From positions 13,530,134 to 13,594,133 of the forward strand of contig JAJEKV010000028.1 in NCBI GenBank assembly GCA_021234155.1: DNA of 64,000 bases, given 5' to 3'. Below the pieces are notes generated by a model. That model did not search any database, was not told the origin of the DNA, and was given only the letters and a program-made list of their open reading frames with translations. The translations under genes and the position numbers were made by a program. Origin of the DNA: Isoetes taiwanensis (Eukaryota; Streptophyta; Lycopodiopsida; Isoetales; Isoetaceae). Shown piece after piece: positions 23,061 to 34,300 of this stretch (position 1 is its first letter; each line of letters begins with the position of its first letter).

Positions 23061-23757
23061 TGCACACCAGAAGATGTGCCAATCCGAAGGGTGCCAATGC
23101 CTTTGACTGCAAGAGGTCTATTGTCACCAAGATAGACAAAGTTCTTAGCAAGAAGAGGGCGATATTGTATCAACCAATGTTTGTGATGAGTCATGTGCTG
23201 AGTATCACCAGAATCTACAAGCGTAGAATCATTAGCTTTAACCAGTTCAATCGCATTATGAACCCAGTACTCTTATGCAAGAAGTTTATGCTCAGTAGTA
23301 AACTTTTGGTAATAACATTCATCTTCAGGATGTCCAGACATTTTACAATATTCACAAACAATAGAGCAAATTTTCTTTGGAAGGACGACCATAGCCACGG
23401 TGGCAGTCATGTCCATGCCCATGACCAAAACGACCGCCATGAACATCAGAATAATTAGCCTGTTCATCGTCACAAGATCATTTAAAATGAACCATAAGAG
23501 CTGTTTCTATTTGATTTTTGAAAGATTTTAGTATTTTTGTTAGCTTGATGTTTCAACGAAATATGAACACGATCCAGAGTGAAGTTGGCTTTTATTGAGC
23601 AAAATAGTACAAACCTCCTCGAACTCTTCACAATTTGTTGTTGAGGTACCATGACCTCACCAGCAATGGAGAAATCATATATAAGAGTTTTGAACTCGTC
23701 AAAGTGCATGTCAAAAGAGTCAGCGAGGGTGTTTGCAATCTCCTTATAAGGAGACGT
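23061..23757 (-). pseudogene. Copia-2 relic, gag zinc knuckle and protease start
   Basis: From 23757 downward come a gag segment (ADSFDMHFDEFKTL), frame breaks, then a Gly/His-rich stretch and the zinc knuckle CEYCKMSGHPEDECY near 23365. After a stop comes the protease active site LVDSGDTQHM near 23210, then NFVYLGDNRPLAVKGIGTL. The frame continues across the Gag-only insertion into 20069-19741. No LTR was found for this relic. Confidence 0.82.
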
Positions 23758-23760
23758 GGT

Positions 23761-24106
23761 GCACCTTTACATTTTTCCCTTTGCCTAGTACGGCACTCTT
23801 GACTAATAAGGCATTAACTTGTGTATAAATATTGATCTCATATGAATAAATCTTTATCTTATTTTGTCTGCAAAGTGTCGCATTCATAGGCTCCTCTTTG
23901 CTGCTTTCTTTACATTTTTAACAGTCTGATGTCTAGATGGATTGAGCCCATAATGCTAGTTATCTTATGTATAGTATCATTCTCCTAGATTCACATTAGA
24001 ATGGTTGAGCACAATTTTTGGTTTGGTTTGCAATTAAGGGTTTCGTGATCTAACTGTTTCCTTGTATCATCAATTTCTAGTATCCTTGCCTGAAAAATGA
24101 AACCGC
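23761..24106. other. Non-coding stretch
   Basis: AT-rich sequence without an ORF, repeat or RNA gene that I can recognise. Confidence 0.4.
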
Positions 24107-24342
24107 TTGAAGATGTAATTTGAAACTGAAGGTCTATCGGTAGATACATTTATCACAATAACATCAAGGTCTCTACGAGATAGTAAATATATTTCATTTC
24201 ATTTGATGGAGTCAACCTGTCACATTGAAGATGTAATTTGAAACTGAAGGTCTATCGGTAGATACATTTATCACAATAACATCAAGGTCTCTACGAGATA
24301 GTAAATATATTTCATTTCATTTGATGGAGTCAACCTGTCACA
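24107..24342. repeat. 118-bp tandem duplication
   Basis: Two almost identical 118-bp units (24107-24224 and 24225-24342), starting TTGAAGATGTAATTTG. The second unit runs into the first SINE-like copy. Confidence 0.9.
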
Positions 24343-24444
24343 TTTAAGGGTCTGAACGAGACTTGAACCCACTACCTCTGGAGTGGTAGCTGTGCATCCT
24401 AACCGTAAAGGCCACGATGATTTGGATGAAACTGAATCACACGC
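24335..24444 (-). mobile_element. tRNA-derived SINE-like copy 1
   Basis: The minus strand contains CGGTTAGGATGCACAGC followed by a possible anticodon-type stem (CTACC/GGTAG) and GGGTTCAAGTCTCG. The last part matches the pol III B box and the first resembles the A box of a Glu-like tRNA. There is no complete acceptor stem, so this is not a working tRNA gene. A second copy with the same 110-bp extent is at 24667-24776. The limits are those of the shared sequence. Confidence 0.55.
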
Positions 24445-24666
24445 CCCAAACCTGATGGTTAATCGTCATACTATCCTCCCCTCAAGGCCCCCTCCTTGAA
24501 GGCTTGCAATCGGCCCCTCCTTGAAGGCTTGCAATCGGGGGAATTTGGGGCAGAACGAAATCGATCTGCAAGGGACTGAAACCAAGGAGTGTAACGACAA
24601 CCATCTAGACCCCTAACCCTATTACGGGTTGCCCACACCACTAGGGCATGAGTTATTCAAATCATA
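24445..24666. repeat. Spacer with a short tandem duplication
   Basis: A unit of about 25 bp (CTCCTTGAAGGCTTGCAATC) occurs twice in a row near 24489-24540. Nothing else is recognised in this spacer between the two SINE-like copies. Confidence 0.6.
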
Positions 24667-24776
24667 CTGTCACATTTAAGGGTCTGAACGAGACTCGAAC
24701 CCACTACCTCTGGAGTAGTAGCTGTGCATCCTAACCGAAAAGGCCACGATGATTTGGATGAAACCGAATCACACGC
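24667..24776 (-). mobile_element. tRNA-derived SINE-like copy 2
   Basis: Same sequence and orientation as copy 1, with a better B box (GGGTTCGAGTCTC). Both begin after CTGTCACATTTAAGGG and end at CACACGC on the plus strand. A local segmental duplication is an alternative to two insertions. Confidence 0.55.
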
Positions 24777-26313
24777 TCCAGTGAGACCTGCCATCAGGTC
24801 TGGAGTGTGTCTCGAGTCGATTAGCAACTTACCTAGATGAGCAGCAACTGATCTAGATCACACGCTCCTTACCTAGATTAGCAACTCGAGTCCGTCAAAA
24901 TATATCCATCATGGATATATCCATCATGGATCATGATGATGCCTAATCAAAGAAAAGAGGAAACATATCAATAAAAAGCAACTACTTAAATGAAGAAAAT
25001 GAATCAGCCAATAAGAGCATGAGCTTTGCTGCCATATCAAATCAGCAAAGTCATAATCATCCCTAAGATCCACAATAATAGCATCAAAGACTCACGATTG
25101 TCCATAGCAAGGTGAGCTTTCCTTGGGTTTGCGAAAGTACCCCTGAGGTAGACTCATGATATCAAGAAAGTGTCAAAGCAAATTTGAGCTGAGTCTGTTC
25201 TTAGGGCCATTTTGCTTCCCTTACGCCACCCTTTTTGGATCAAAATTAGGGCCAACATTAAGATTCTTGGGGTGTTGGAAGCACCAAAGACACCCAAGGA
25301 GTCCCACTTTGTGTTGCACAGGAGTTGCGCCATGTTGGACAGCCCCCCCTTGACCCTATGTTATTCATTTAAAGGTTAAATGTTAAAGTCTAAGATTACA
25401 TGACCGATGATGTATTGATGAGAAAGCCATATCCAGATGACTACGATAGACTCGTGCGTATGTATTGGTGAGAAAGCCATATCCAGATGACTGTGATGCA
25501 CTCGTGCGTATGTAGGCATACGTATAGGTGAGGAATGGCGCATCCACTGCATGTCAACTATAACGACGTGTAATTTGTCGTGTAACTTTTCCTGATTAAT
25601 ATATTTTCACATCCTTAAAGATTAATAAATTTTCACATCCTTAAACAAATATAATAGGAGGTCAAATATACCATGATAGTGAAACAAGGAAAAACAAATC
25701 CGTAAGAAGGAACTCGGTGCCTTCACATGGCATTAGCAACAATTCATTTGGTATATCATCAAGGTGGCAAAGATAAATTCTTGAATGAGGACGATTGCAT
25801 GTGGAATCTATGTAGTAGCAGGTGTATCTACAAGCTATTGTATTTGAAACCTTGCCTCTCTCAACTGAAACGTCAATCTTATCAACCTGCTTTTAGTAAT
25901 TCAAACAGCAGCAAGGTAACAATATTGAGCATTCCAAAGAGTCAAAAACATAAAACAAGTGCAGACCCAAAGCAAAACGGCCTGAGAACAGACTAGACTA
26001 TACAAAATGGTTCCCTTTCTTCATTGTTTCATCAGAACACACAATATGAATTCCTGAATATATTCATTCAGCTCAAACAAAAGTATTAAGTACTGATTTC
26101 TGGGCTGCTTCTAGTGCTTCTTCAGAAGCAGCAAATGTAGCGCTTTATCCATATAATACAATTGAATGTTAATATGAAAGAAAGAAGATAATACTTTTCA
26201 GCTGTCTGCACTCAATGGTCGACTGCAAACTTTAGGAACTAAGTAAATCTTTATCATGCCGCCGAACCAGTCTATTCTATCAATTCTTTAGACGAAATAT
26301 CTGGCATCCAAAT
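24777..26313. other. Non-coding stretch with a 50-bp tandem duplication
   Basis: Units starting TGTATTGATGAGAAAGCC at 25411 and TGTATTGGTGAGAAAGCC at 25461 form the duplication. Small ORFs (for example 25156-25353 and 25727-25996) show no family features. The end nearest 26313 is the 3' flank of gene A and resembles the 3' flank of gene B (AAGAATTGATAGAATAGA). Confidence 0.5.
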
Positions 26314-26997
26314 TCACTTTCTTACAATCTTTACCTGCGTTGGATTACATATTCCTGGAAATCCTGAACAAGGCTCCTCATTCATACTAGAAAACATGGC
26401 CACCATCATGCTGTGCCATATTTCTTCTTCAGGATCGTGATAATAATTATCCTTCTCGTACTTTGCTTCAAAGAAAAGATCACCATCTTCATCAGATTTC
26501 AATATTTGTGAATTAAGATTAGCATCATTGTTGCCCGATCTGCCAATAAAACCACCTAATCTCTCAGAAACGTCACAGTCGATCTTGTTTTGCCATTCAA
26601 GAACGCCTGTCTCATACATAAAAGCTAATTTAGAGGCCATCTCCCAACGATGCCCTTTATTCTTTTCCAGTTCCGGCGATGCCCTTGAACCTGTGTCACA
26701 AGCAGCAAAATTGTTAGCCCTAATTCTGCATTCTTCAGGTACGGCCAAAGTTCCGGTAGCATTCTGTACAGAATACAAATCGCCAGGCGGATTAGAATCG
26801 CCATAGCCGGAGCTTGGAGCGGGGCTACATGTGGCCATGGCCGTGATTTTTTTGTGCATCTTCCGAGCGATCTTATCATAGTCAAGCTGCGTGCAGATAT
26901 CTTGTAAAGGCCTTTTTTTGCGAATAGGCCGAACTTTAGCTATGGCGATGGAGTCGATCGCCGGAACAGGCTTGTAGAGTTGCTCCATGGCCGCCAT
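26314..26997 (-). CDS. Gene A: 227-residue protein of unknown function
   Basis: The ATG at 26997 lies in the same context as in the paralogue gene B (GCCATGGCGGCC), which supports this start. The protein has a basic N-terminal segment, RPIRKKRPLQDI, that could be a nuclear signal. A conserved LQDICTQLDYDKIARKMHKK follows, then a Ser/Pro/Gly-rich middle, and an acidic C-terminal part ending in EIWHSMMVAMFSSMNEEPC. There is no signal peptide, membrane segment or known motif; I do not recognise the family. Compared with gene B, the stop at 26314 sits where gene B has TGG (Trp), and ten further codons after it still align. So this copy may be C-terminally truncated by a point mutation. A TATA-like AAATAAATAGC lies upstream. 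Intronless over the visible length. Confidence 0.65.
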   Translation of the reverse strand: MAAMEQLYKPVPAIDSIAIAKVRPIRKKRPLQDICTQLDYDKIARKMHKKITAMATCSPAPSSGYGDSNPPGDLYSVQNATGTLAVPEECRIRANNFAACDTGSRASPELEKNKGHRWEMASKLAFMYETGVLEWQNKIDCDVSERLGGFIGRSGNNDANLNSQILKSDEDGDLFFEAKYEKDNYYHDPEEEIWHSMMVAMFSSMNEEPCSGFPGICNPTQVKIVRK

Positions 26998-27026
26998 GGC
27001 TGCAGCTCCCCACAGACGATGCCATA

Positions 27027-27040
27027 GCTATTTATTTTCA
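27027..27040 (-). promoter_or_regulatory. TATA-like element of gene A
   Basis: The minus strand reads TTGAAAATAAATAGCTATGGC, about 30-40 bases upstream of the ATG. The same block, with one or two changes, lies at the same distance from the gene B ATG, so it is conserved between the paralogues. Confidence 0.5.
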
Positions 27041-28245
27041 ACCACGGCACTTTCTGACCGTCCGATACCTACAACGCATCGCGGCCGCAGGTTGATTTAC
27101 CCGATGTATGTACATTGTACTTTTGTAAATAATTGTTTGAATACGTGCGGTTGAAGAAGGAGGTTCTTTTTGGACTATTTGTTAACAAAAAGGACCCTTA
27201 AAATCCCAATTTTTTTTTGGGCCCCACTTTTTTTTGAGAGCCCCACTTCTCAAAGGTGCGAATTTTGGGAGCCTTGAAAATAGTAAGAAGTTAAGAAAAA
27301 GAAGAAGAAGAGAAGAACATTTACAATACGTAAAGTCCATGTAGGAGTAGGAGGCTTTCAGTTCCCAATTCCAATCAATGAATGCCACGTGGCGATGTTT
27401 TCTTTCTCGAGATGCATAGCGGGCATCATATTCTTTTGGGCCTTATTTTTTTAAGGCAACTTATAATGTGGAACGTTTGTCAAATCGAGAACAATAGCTG
27501 AAAATCTAGGCCATTTTTCAAATGTAGAAGTTTATGTGGGGGATTCTGGCCAAGAAGGAAATGGCTCGCGCTGTCGCACTCGCCATTTTTTGTTGGTCAA
27601 AGTCTCAAGCCCAAGGCCATTCTCCTATCCAACTTTAGAGTAATGAAGAAATTCCACGTGTTCCAATAAAAGTCCATGGTCCATCCGACCCAGATAACAA
27701 ATTTATACCTTCCTGTCTTTTGATACTGTTGATGTTATTGCTTCTATTGTCGCCTTGTGATGTGGAAGGTAAACTAGGATGGCAGATGTTATTGCTTCTA
27801 TTGTCGCCTTGTGATGTGGAAGGTAAACTAGGATGGCATTCTTGGCCACCCAGATACTTGTCAAATTCAAGATCACCGTATAGGCATGATCGGATTATAC
27901 AAGGAGCTTGGTGGCCAATAATGGCATACCAATTTACACGTGGCGATGTCAAGCAAACACCATCAATCAGTTATTGCTATTTTACTACTTATGAAAATGC
28001 AACCCAGTTTATTATTCTAGGTGCAAGACTGGACACCTAGTTGCTTGGGGTAATTTACATTTTCAAGTTTTCCTTGGTTAACTAAGTTTGCACTAGGATT
28101 CTTTGGCACGGGATCCCCTCATTAGTCAAAATTTACTTTTTGCCACTTTATATGTGTTCTCTCATGATTGCACTTTATGTCTATCTAGCGTTCCAAGATG
28201 CCACCTTGTGTTGTCTTTTTATTTCACCTTTGTTTCTGTGCTCAC
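27041..28245. other. Non-coding stretch with a 54-bp tandem duplication
   Basis: Units at 27731-27784 and 27785-27838 (GATGTTATTGCTTCTATTGT...) are essentially identical. No other feature is seen. Confidence 0.6.
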
Positions 28246-29127
28246 GTTTTTTTTTTTTTTTTGAAGGACGTCAGACTTTATTTAATCAAAGAATCGTACA
28301 AGTATAAGTGCAAAGACGGGAACAAAATCTCAAGGGATAAGCAGAGACCTAGCGAGTGAAGCAACCTGCCTAAGCATAAGAGTGTACATCCAAATGCTTC
28401 TCAATAATCAATCATCTCTTACGAGGGGCAAGTGAAGAACAATAGTACGACTTAGCAATGTGACCTTGAGCTTCGTGGAAAACACGATTATCTGCCACAT
28501 CCAGACCTTTAAAGATGACTAGCCTTCCTCTTTTCCAGATAGTCCAAAGCAACCGCCCGGCTGCAAGATGAAAAGCCTGGCTTTGTAACTCCGTCCAAGT
28601 ACTTGGGTAAACTGCCAAGAGCACTTGTTGACTTGTCAATGAAACTTAAAAAGAGAGAACAATCAATTCCATACTTGTCTAAGGTGATCACATATAAAAA
28701 AGCAATGCTCAATGGTTTCAGATTCATGCTTGCATACTGGACACTGATATGATATTCTAGGATTAAACTTGTGGACAAGCACGTTAAGCTGAAGACATCA
28801 ATGAAGAATATGCCATTAAAGAACTGCCACTTTAGAATGAAGTAGCTTATCCCATGCCCAAGGCCACATCTACTGCCATTGAAGAGGAAGGAGTTGAAGG
28901 GGCCACTCATTAAAAGGAGGAAAAATATCAATATCAAGCAATAACTTATACATAGAGTTCACAAGTTTGCACTCCTTAACATCCTCATAACAAACCCATA
29001 TCAAAATATCTTCTTGATGAACAAAGTTTAAATTGAAACCCAAAGGATCTTTAAAATATTCCCTAAAATTCCTCCAAAAAGGTCCATTTTTGCGGGCCAT
29101 GCGTGACAAGTGTGATAATTTGGACAT
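28246..29127 (-). mobile_element. LINE 3' end with zinc-binding domain and poly(A)
   Basis: The plus-strand T-run at 28246-28261 is the poly(A) tail of a minus-strand element. Upstream (higher coordinates) the minus strand encodes, across several frames, the typical C-terminal zf-RVT domain of plant LINEs: DILIWVCYEDVKECKL and WPLQLLPLQW near 29010-28880, CPVCKHESETIEHCFFICDH near 28740-28690, and LLWTIWKRGRLVIFKG near 28530. Frameshifts are frequent. The reverse-transcriptase core is absent, so this is a 5'-truncated insertion. I found no clear target duplication. Confidence 0.8.
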
Positions 29128-29460
29128 TTAAGGTATTATTTTTGAGGGGGTAATTAAAGTTGGTTGTTATGCAAAAATATTTAATACCACTTTTCAGCCC
29201 TCGACTTTGATATTAAAAAACATTAAAAATTGCAAGGATTCGAAAAAGTAGGAATTGAAAGAAATAGCAAGTGCACTCGAATAGTAAAAGTGTATTGCGT
29301 TCAAAGTTTTTTAAAATCATTACAAAATTATCAAAAATATCACACATTTTGACATTGTCTGGCCATGTAAGTATCCAACCTGGCACTTTTCGAGTTGTTT
29401 GTGTTCTATTCTTTGCGTAAGCTTTGATTTTATTAGTACTTAGAGGGTTCTAGACTTGTA
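29128..29460. other. AT-rich non-coding stretch
   Basis: No gene or repeat is recognised between the LINE end and the palindrome array. Confidence 0.4.
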
Positions 29461-29462
29461 AC

Positions 29463-29636
29463 GATATAAATTTATACTGTTGAAGAACTAAGGCGGTATA
29501 AATTTATACTGTGGGAAAGATCGAGTGGTATAAATTTATACCACCCTTGCTCTCGTGCAGTATTAATTTATACCGTTAGAGCTCGACGATATAAATTTAT
29601 ACCGTAAATGAGCACGGAATGTATAAATTTATACCA
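29463..29636. repeat. Array of 16-bp palindromes at 32-bp spacing, block 1
   Basis: Six copies of a palindrome close to GGTATAAATTTATACC start at about 29463, 29495, 29527, 29559, 29588 and 29620. Spacing is 32 bp except for one of 29. The spacers carry CTCGAG/GAGCTC-like words but vary in sequence. Confidence 0.85.
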
Positions 29637-31347
29637 CTCGAGCTCTCACCACTCTGAAGAAGGTAAACGAAACTAAGCTGCTTAGGCAGATAATTTCTCT
29701 TTCGATTGGTATAATAAAGAGACCACCAAAGGATGAGGACAGTGTTAGAGTCCTGCAAGTTAGAAAACTGTATGTTGTAAATGTTGCAATTTTGAATCAG
29801 AGGATGCAGAGAAATCCACATATACATGTGTTGCCGCTGGTGGTAATGGTGAATAGAGACCAGGCTCAGCAATTTGCAGACTATAATAAGGCCGATTTTG
29901 ATGATTACACTTACTTTTGGTGGAACACACAACTATAAGGGCAGAAAGGAGCTATCAAAAGAAGACAGGGGGAATGAAATGTAGAAAACAGTAGAGGCAC
30001 ATATTTATGTTGGCCTGACAGACGAAGAGGCGAAGATCCATTATTGTATGCAACAACTTGGACAATGACTTCAGACTAAAGATGAGCTTGATCAATAAAA
30101 TACACTTCATTCCCAGAGAGTACGTGGATTTCAAGAATTAACATGGCGAAGACTTTAAAAAGCAGAAGAATAAGTTATGGGAACTTCGAAAAGCTTGTGC
30201 CACATCTACTTTCAGCTGCTTAAGCTTGATTCCGACAAGAAGCCTCACATGGCTGTAAAGCAGTACCACATCTACTTTCAGCTAGCCTTTAGAGACGTGC
30301 AAGCGAGTATAAATTTATACCGCACCTCACGAAACTCGATATAAATTTATACCGTGACCACGAATGGTATAAACTTATATCGAGCCCTCATGCAGTTAAG
30401 TTTATATCGAGACCTCGAATGGTATAAATGTATACCAAGACCATGAGTGATATTAACTAATACAGGGACCTCAAGTATGGCTTTTTAAAAAATTATCTAC
30501 AACTGAACTCCTGGCTTTACAATTGTGTAAGAGGTGTGGGACTTGCAAGAACGTATTTTTTGCATGTTTGAGGAGGGAAACCCGAAAGAATAACAGAGCA
30601 GGTCCACCAAAAAAATGAAGAAGATCATTGATACGAAGCAAAAGAACATGAGCATCGTGCCATAGACCCAACTATAAGGCATAAAAAGAAAGGACATCAT
30701 CGTGAGACTTCTTGAAAAGGTCGTGGCTAAAGAAGAAGCCAAGACGTAAGTACACACTTCTTTTCGTGCATCAACTTTACTTGAAATGAGATTAAAGTAG
30801 TTACTGCTGATGCAATCACCTGCCAGTTCGAACTCATGAAGCTGGTAAATTTAGAGGAGTGGGATGTGTACAGACTGCTTTAACCTGCGAGTACAACTGA
30901 TAGCATCATCAGGCAGCATGCTGTCAATTTCAGCAGATGGGTACGCATTTTGAGCAATCTCATTATGTTTCTTCCTTACTTACTAAATTCCTTGTTACAG
31001 AATAAGAAGAAGGGCCTAGCAGCAGGCTTCCTGAGCCTTGTTCGAGGGGCTAAAGAAGAAAGACATAGACTAAAGGCTATCAAACAAGGCAAGGAAGTTG
31101 CTTCTAGCTGTGCCGAGGATGAGTTTGAAAGATTTACAACTTATGGCTAGGACTGCTTATACAAGGTAGTGCATGGGGATTGCACTAAGTTACAAATAGT
31201 AGTGCCAAAGCAAAATTACACCATGTGCATAGCAGACATTCCTTATGGTTTTAAAATAAAAGACAGCCTATTTGATGATGAGGCCTTCACACATCTTCAA
31301 ATTAAAGCATTTTTGGATGGGCTTAAAGAAATACTGTTTCCAAACTG
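29627..31347 (+). pseudogene. Decayed ParB-like plus DNA-methylase-like gene
   Basis: The first open stretch (29627-29938) reads VRVLQVRKLYVVN...QRMQRNPHIHVLPLVV...DYTYFWWNTQL, the pattern of a ParB/Srx-like N-terminal domain. A frameshift follows, then IYVGLTDEEAKIHYCMQQLG (30001-30060). Exon-like pieces continue near 30630-30750 (GIKRKDIIVRLLEKVV then GTAAGT) and 30810-30940 (FELMKLVNLEEWDVY). The last stretch is 30990-31347, after TTACAG: KGLAAGFLSLVRGAKEER, one TAG at 31148, then VVHGDC (about 31164-31181) and CIADIPYGF (31226-31252). HGDC and the DIPY motif resemble the SAM-binding and catalytic motifs of N4/N6 DNA methyltransferases. The C-terminal part of that domain is missing. The family assignment is from motif memory, not a search. 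Stops, frameshifts and a second palindrome array make it a pseudogene. Confidence 0.5.
30306..30470. repeat. Array of palindromes, block 2
   Basis: About six degenerate copies (AGTATAAATTTATACC, GATATAAATTTATACC, GGTATAAACTTATATC and others) at about 30306, 30338, 30366, 30394, 30421 and 30449. The spacing is 32 and then about 28 bp. The array sits within the ParB-like pseudogene, probably in a former intron. Confidence 0.8.
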
Positions 31348-34300
31348 ACATGTAAATGTCGTATAACACCTTTGCATTTCTCTCCGAAGCTAAAAAAAAA
31401 ACCTATTCTATTCTATTTCCGAAGCTAAATTGTGGTCGTAAGTGGAACCAAAGATCCCGGCGATACGTTTTCGACAGGTACACTAGACAACATTTGTAGC
31501 AAACAATTTTTGGGGTCCAGGTGTTATAACTGGATATTCCCTATGTTTTTCATTTTTTGGGTAGCTTGCGATGTGCAGCTACCCACTCTATACCATTGTA
31601 GAAAAACTACCGAGATGAATGAAAAGCCTAGCTAGCGGGAGCTTTTGTCTGTTTCATGCGAGCCCTAATTCGAGAATTGCAATTTTCCATTACTTAACTA
31701 AGTTTCGCACGTTCCACCGATTCTCCATCCATCTTTGAGACTGATCATGAAACACCATAAGTAGCACGATGTTGAGGTTTGGTTCTCATTATTGCACTAG
31801 ATGCCTCCTCATCCTCCTATTCCGGAATAGAACCTTGCACTCCTATGCTATTCCCGAATACAAATCAGAAGCCATATTTCAAGTCACCTACACCACACCT
31901 TGTATTTAAGTTGTCATCTAACATGTCAAATCTTGCTTTATTGTGTGTGTCTAAGATCAGAGTCTTTACATCCATTTCTCCATCAGGTTCCATGTTCCAC
32001 CAATTCTCCATCCATCTCTAAGGTTGATCATGAAATACCATGACATTGGCCAAAAAGATCGTTCAAGTACATCTAGTTTTGAGAGTAAGGCAGAGGACAC
32101 GAACAACTTTGATGATGACGGTCTAAACGAGTCAGAGGATGAGGTGCATCATAATTTAGTTGTAAAATATAAGTTTTATCGATAAGACATATATGTAAAT
32201 AGAAAAAAGCTTCAGTGTTATGCAATGTCAACTATGTTGCATTTTTTATAATAAATGTTCATAATTTTATAGAGATTTCAAAAACTTGGAATACAATACC
32301 TTTTTGTCTCTCAGTGCGCTTGCTGTTTTCTTCTGGAGTCTTTGAAATTCTTACTGTTTTCATACCAAATTAGGGGCCTGAAAGTGGTATCAAATATTTT
32401 TGAATGAGAGATAAGATCAATTGTCCTTTCAAAAATGGTATGTAAAATGTACAAATTGTCACACTTATCATGAATAGACCACGAAACAGTAGATCTTTTT
32501 GAGGGAACTTTAGGAAATCTTTCAAATATTTCTTTCAAAGTGTGTTTGGAGCAAATTAGTGTGCTTCAATTTAAACTTTGTTCGTAGCAGGCAAACACAC
32601 TGATGCAAGATGCTATATTACTATAGGGTATAGGTGAAGGGCACCTCGTTATATGTCGACCATGACCTCATCCCGCTATAACAAGAATCATGTAGACGAG
32701 AGCTAGCCCGCATTGTGGGACATTGACCGCCCTGGTGGAAATGCTATACTGGTCCAAGGCAAGGTGTGAGTTTTCTGATCGCCTAACTCTGAGGTTACAA
32801 ACATGGTGAATTGAGCTGCTACTGGAGCTGTTGCTACTCCTGCCACAGTCCAACAGCTACTGCAGCTGAAGTTGCTAACTATTGCACTGCGTGGAAGGGG
32901 GGTTCACATAGTTTTAGCTGTACAATTTGGCAACCCATACAACCATTAAACATTAGCGCAAACACTTGATCCTATATACACTTTAGATATGACCTTCTCA
33001 CATGTTGTCCATGGGTATTAGATCATTCTTTCAAGCACTCAATTCAAGCCCGACTATAGGCATGAGAAGCTTGGAACCGCGACTATAGACGCTAAAAATT
33101 AGAAGCAGAAACATGCCATGAAAGATATATATTATGCAAAATCATTGTACCACAATATTGTAGTTGCTCAATAAATTCTGCATGGAGGCCATTGCCCTGT
33201 TGAGCAATAGTTGTACATAGCTTTTGGAGCTTTCAATCTCGCATAACAACCCCATATGTCACTCCTTGAAGGCTGGAAGCAACCTCGACCTCCAGGTTTC
33301 CCTTAAGAAAAACTTTTAACCCAGTAAGTTTAGAACACTTGGCGAATTTCTAACTTTACAAGATAGTTATGGTGGTGAATATTTTCTTTTCGAAAAGTTT
33401 GAACATAGTACCTAAGGCGAATTTTTGCTTAGGGACGTTGAAGCATATAAAGGAAATTCTTTCCATTAACAAGCTTTCTACAAGTTTATTAAGTGCAAAG
33501 CTTTGGAAATATTGTAACTAAAAATCACGAATCAAAATTTACTACACAAATTTTGCTATTCAATAGCATAAGTTCTATTCTAACTACTAAAGCACCAAAT
33601 GCAAGTAGAAACAACTCAATAATGACTTTAGGAGTACGAAATATGAAATTAAAAATTGAGTAATCTTATAGCATTTGGAAAGGTAATGACCTTATGAGTA
33701 TAAGAGAGTATCAAATTAAACCACATTCAGTCGGCAAGCTAGCCAACGAATCACTATTCACTCAATCTTGATTCACTCAGCAAGTAATTACACCATCAAA
33801 GTCAGTATCATTTGGTTGTCTTATTTGGTTGTCTTATTTGGTTGCCTTATCATTGTTCATCAGGCTTACAGAAAATAATATAGTGCATGCTCCTGCAACA
33901 TCGGGACCCTAGATTTTCTCCTTGTATATCATTTAACACTAATAGAAACATGCCATTGAACTTTTTGTATCATCCAATCCGGCATGATATGCATGATGTA
34001 CTGCTTCAAATCCAAATGTTTTAAAGTATTGTTAAGCCTTTGATTTTGAGCCTGAACATAATAATCTAGTAAATCTATAATATATCTTTTGTGCTCCGAC
34101 TTTGAAGCATGTGTTGCATCTACATAGTCCCAAATAATAACCTGCATTTCCAACATTGAAATCTTGGTAAAGTTGAAAATCTGAGACCCAGACTAGAATT
34201 CATTCTAAGCACATTAAATTGAATATTATTAAAGAAATTATTTATGTGCACAAACGAAGAGATGCCTTGGCTTGCCATATTAAGTTCACTGCTATAAGCA

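Noticed and set aside
24335-24776. Two functional tRNA genes
   Set aside because: A-box, B-box and an anticodon-like arm are present, but no matching acceptor stem; SINE-like or tRNA pseudogene fits better.
29463-29636. CRISPR array from the 32-bp spaced palindromes
   Set aside because: The repeat is only 16 bp, the spacers are 13-16 bp and vary in length, and the setting is eukaryotic.
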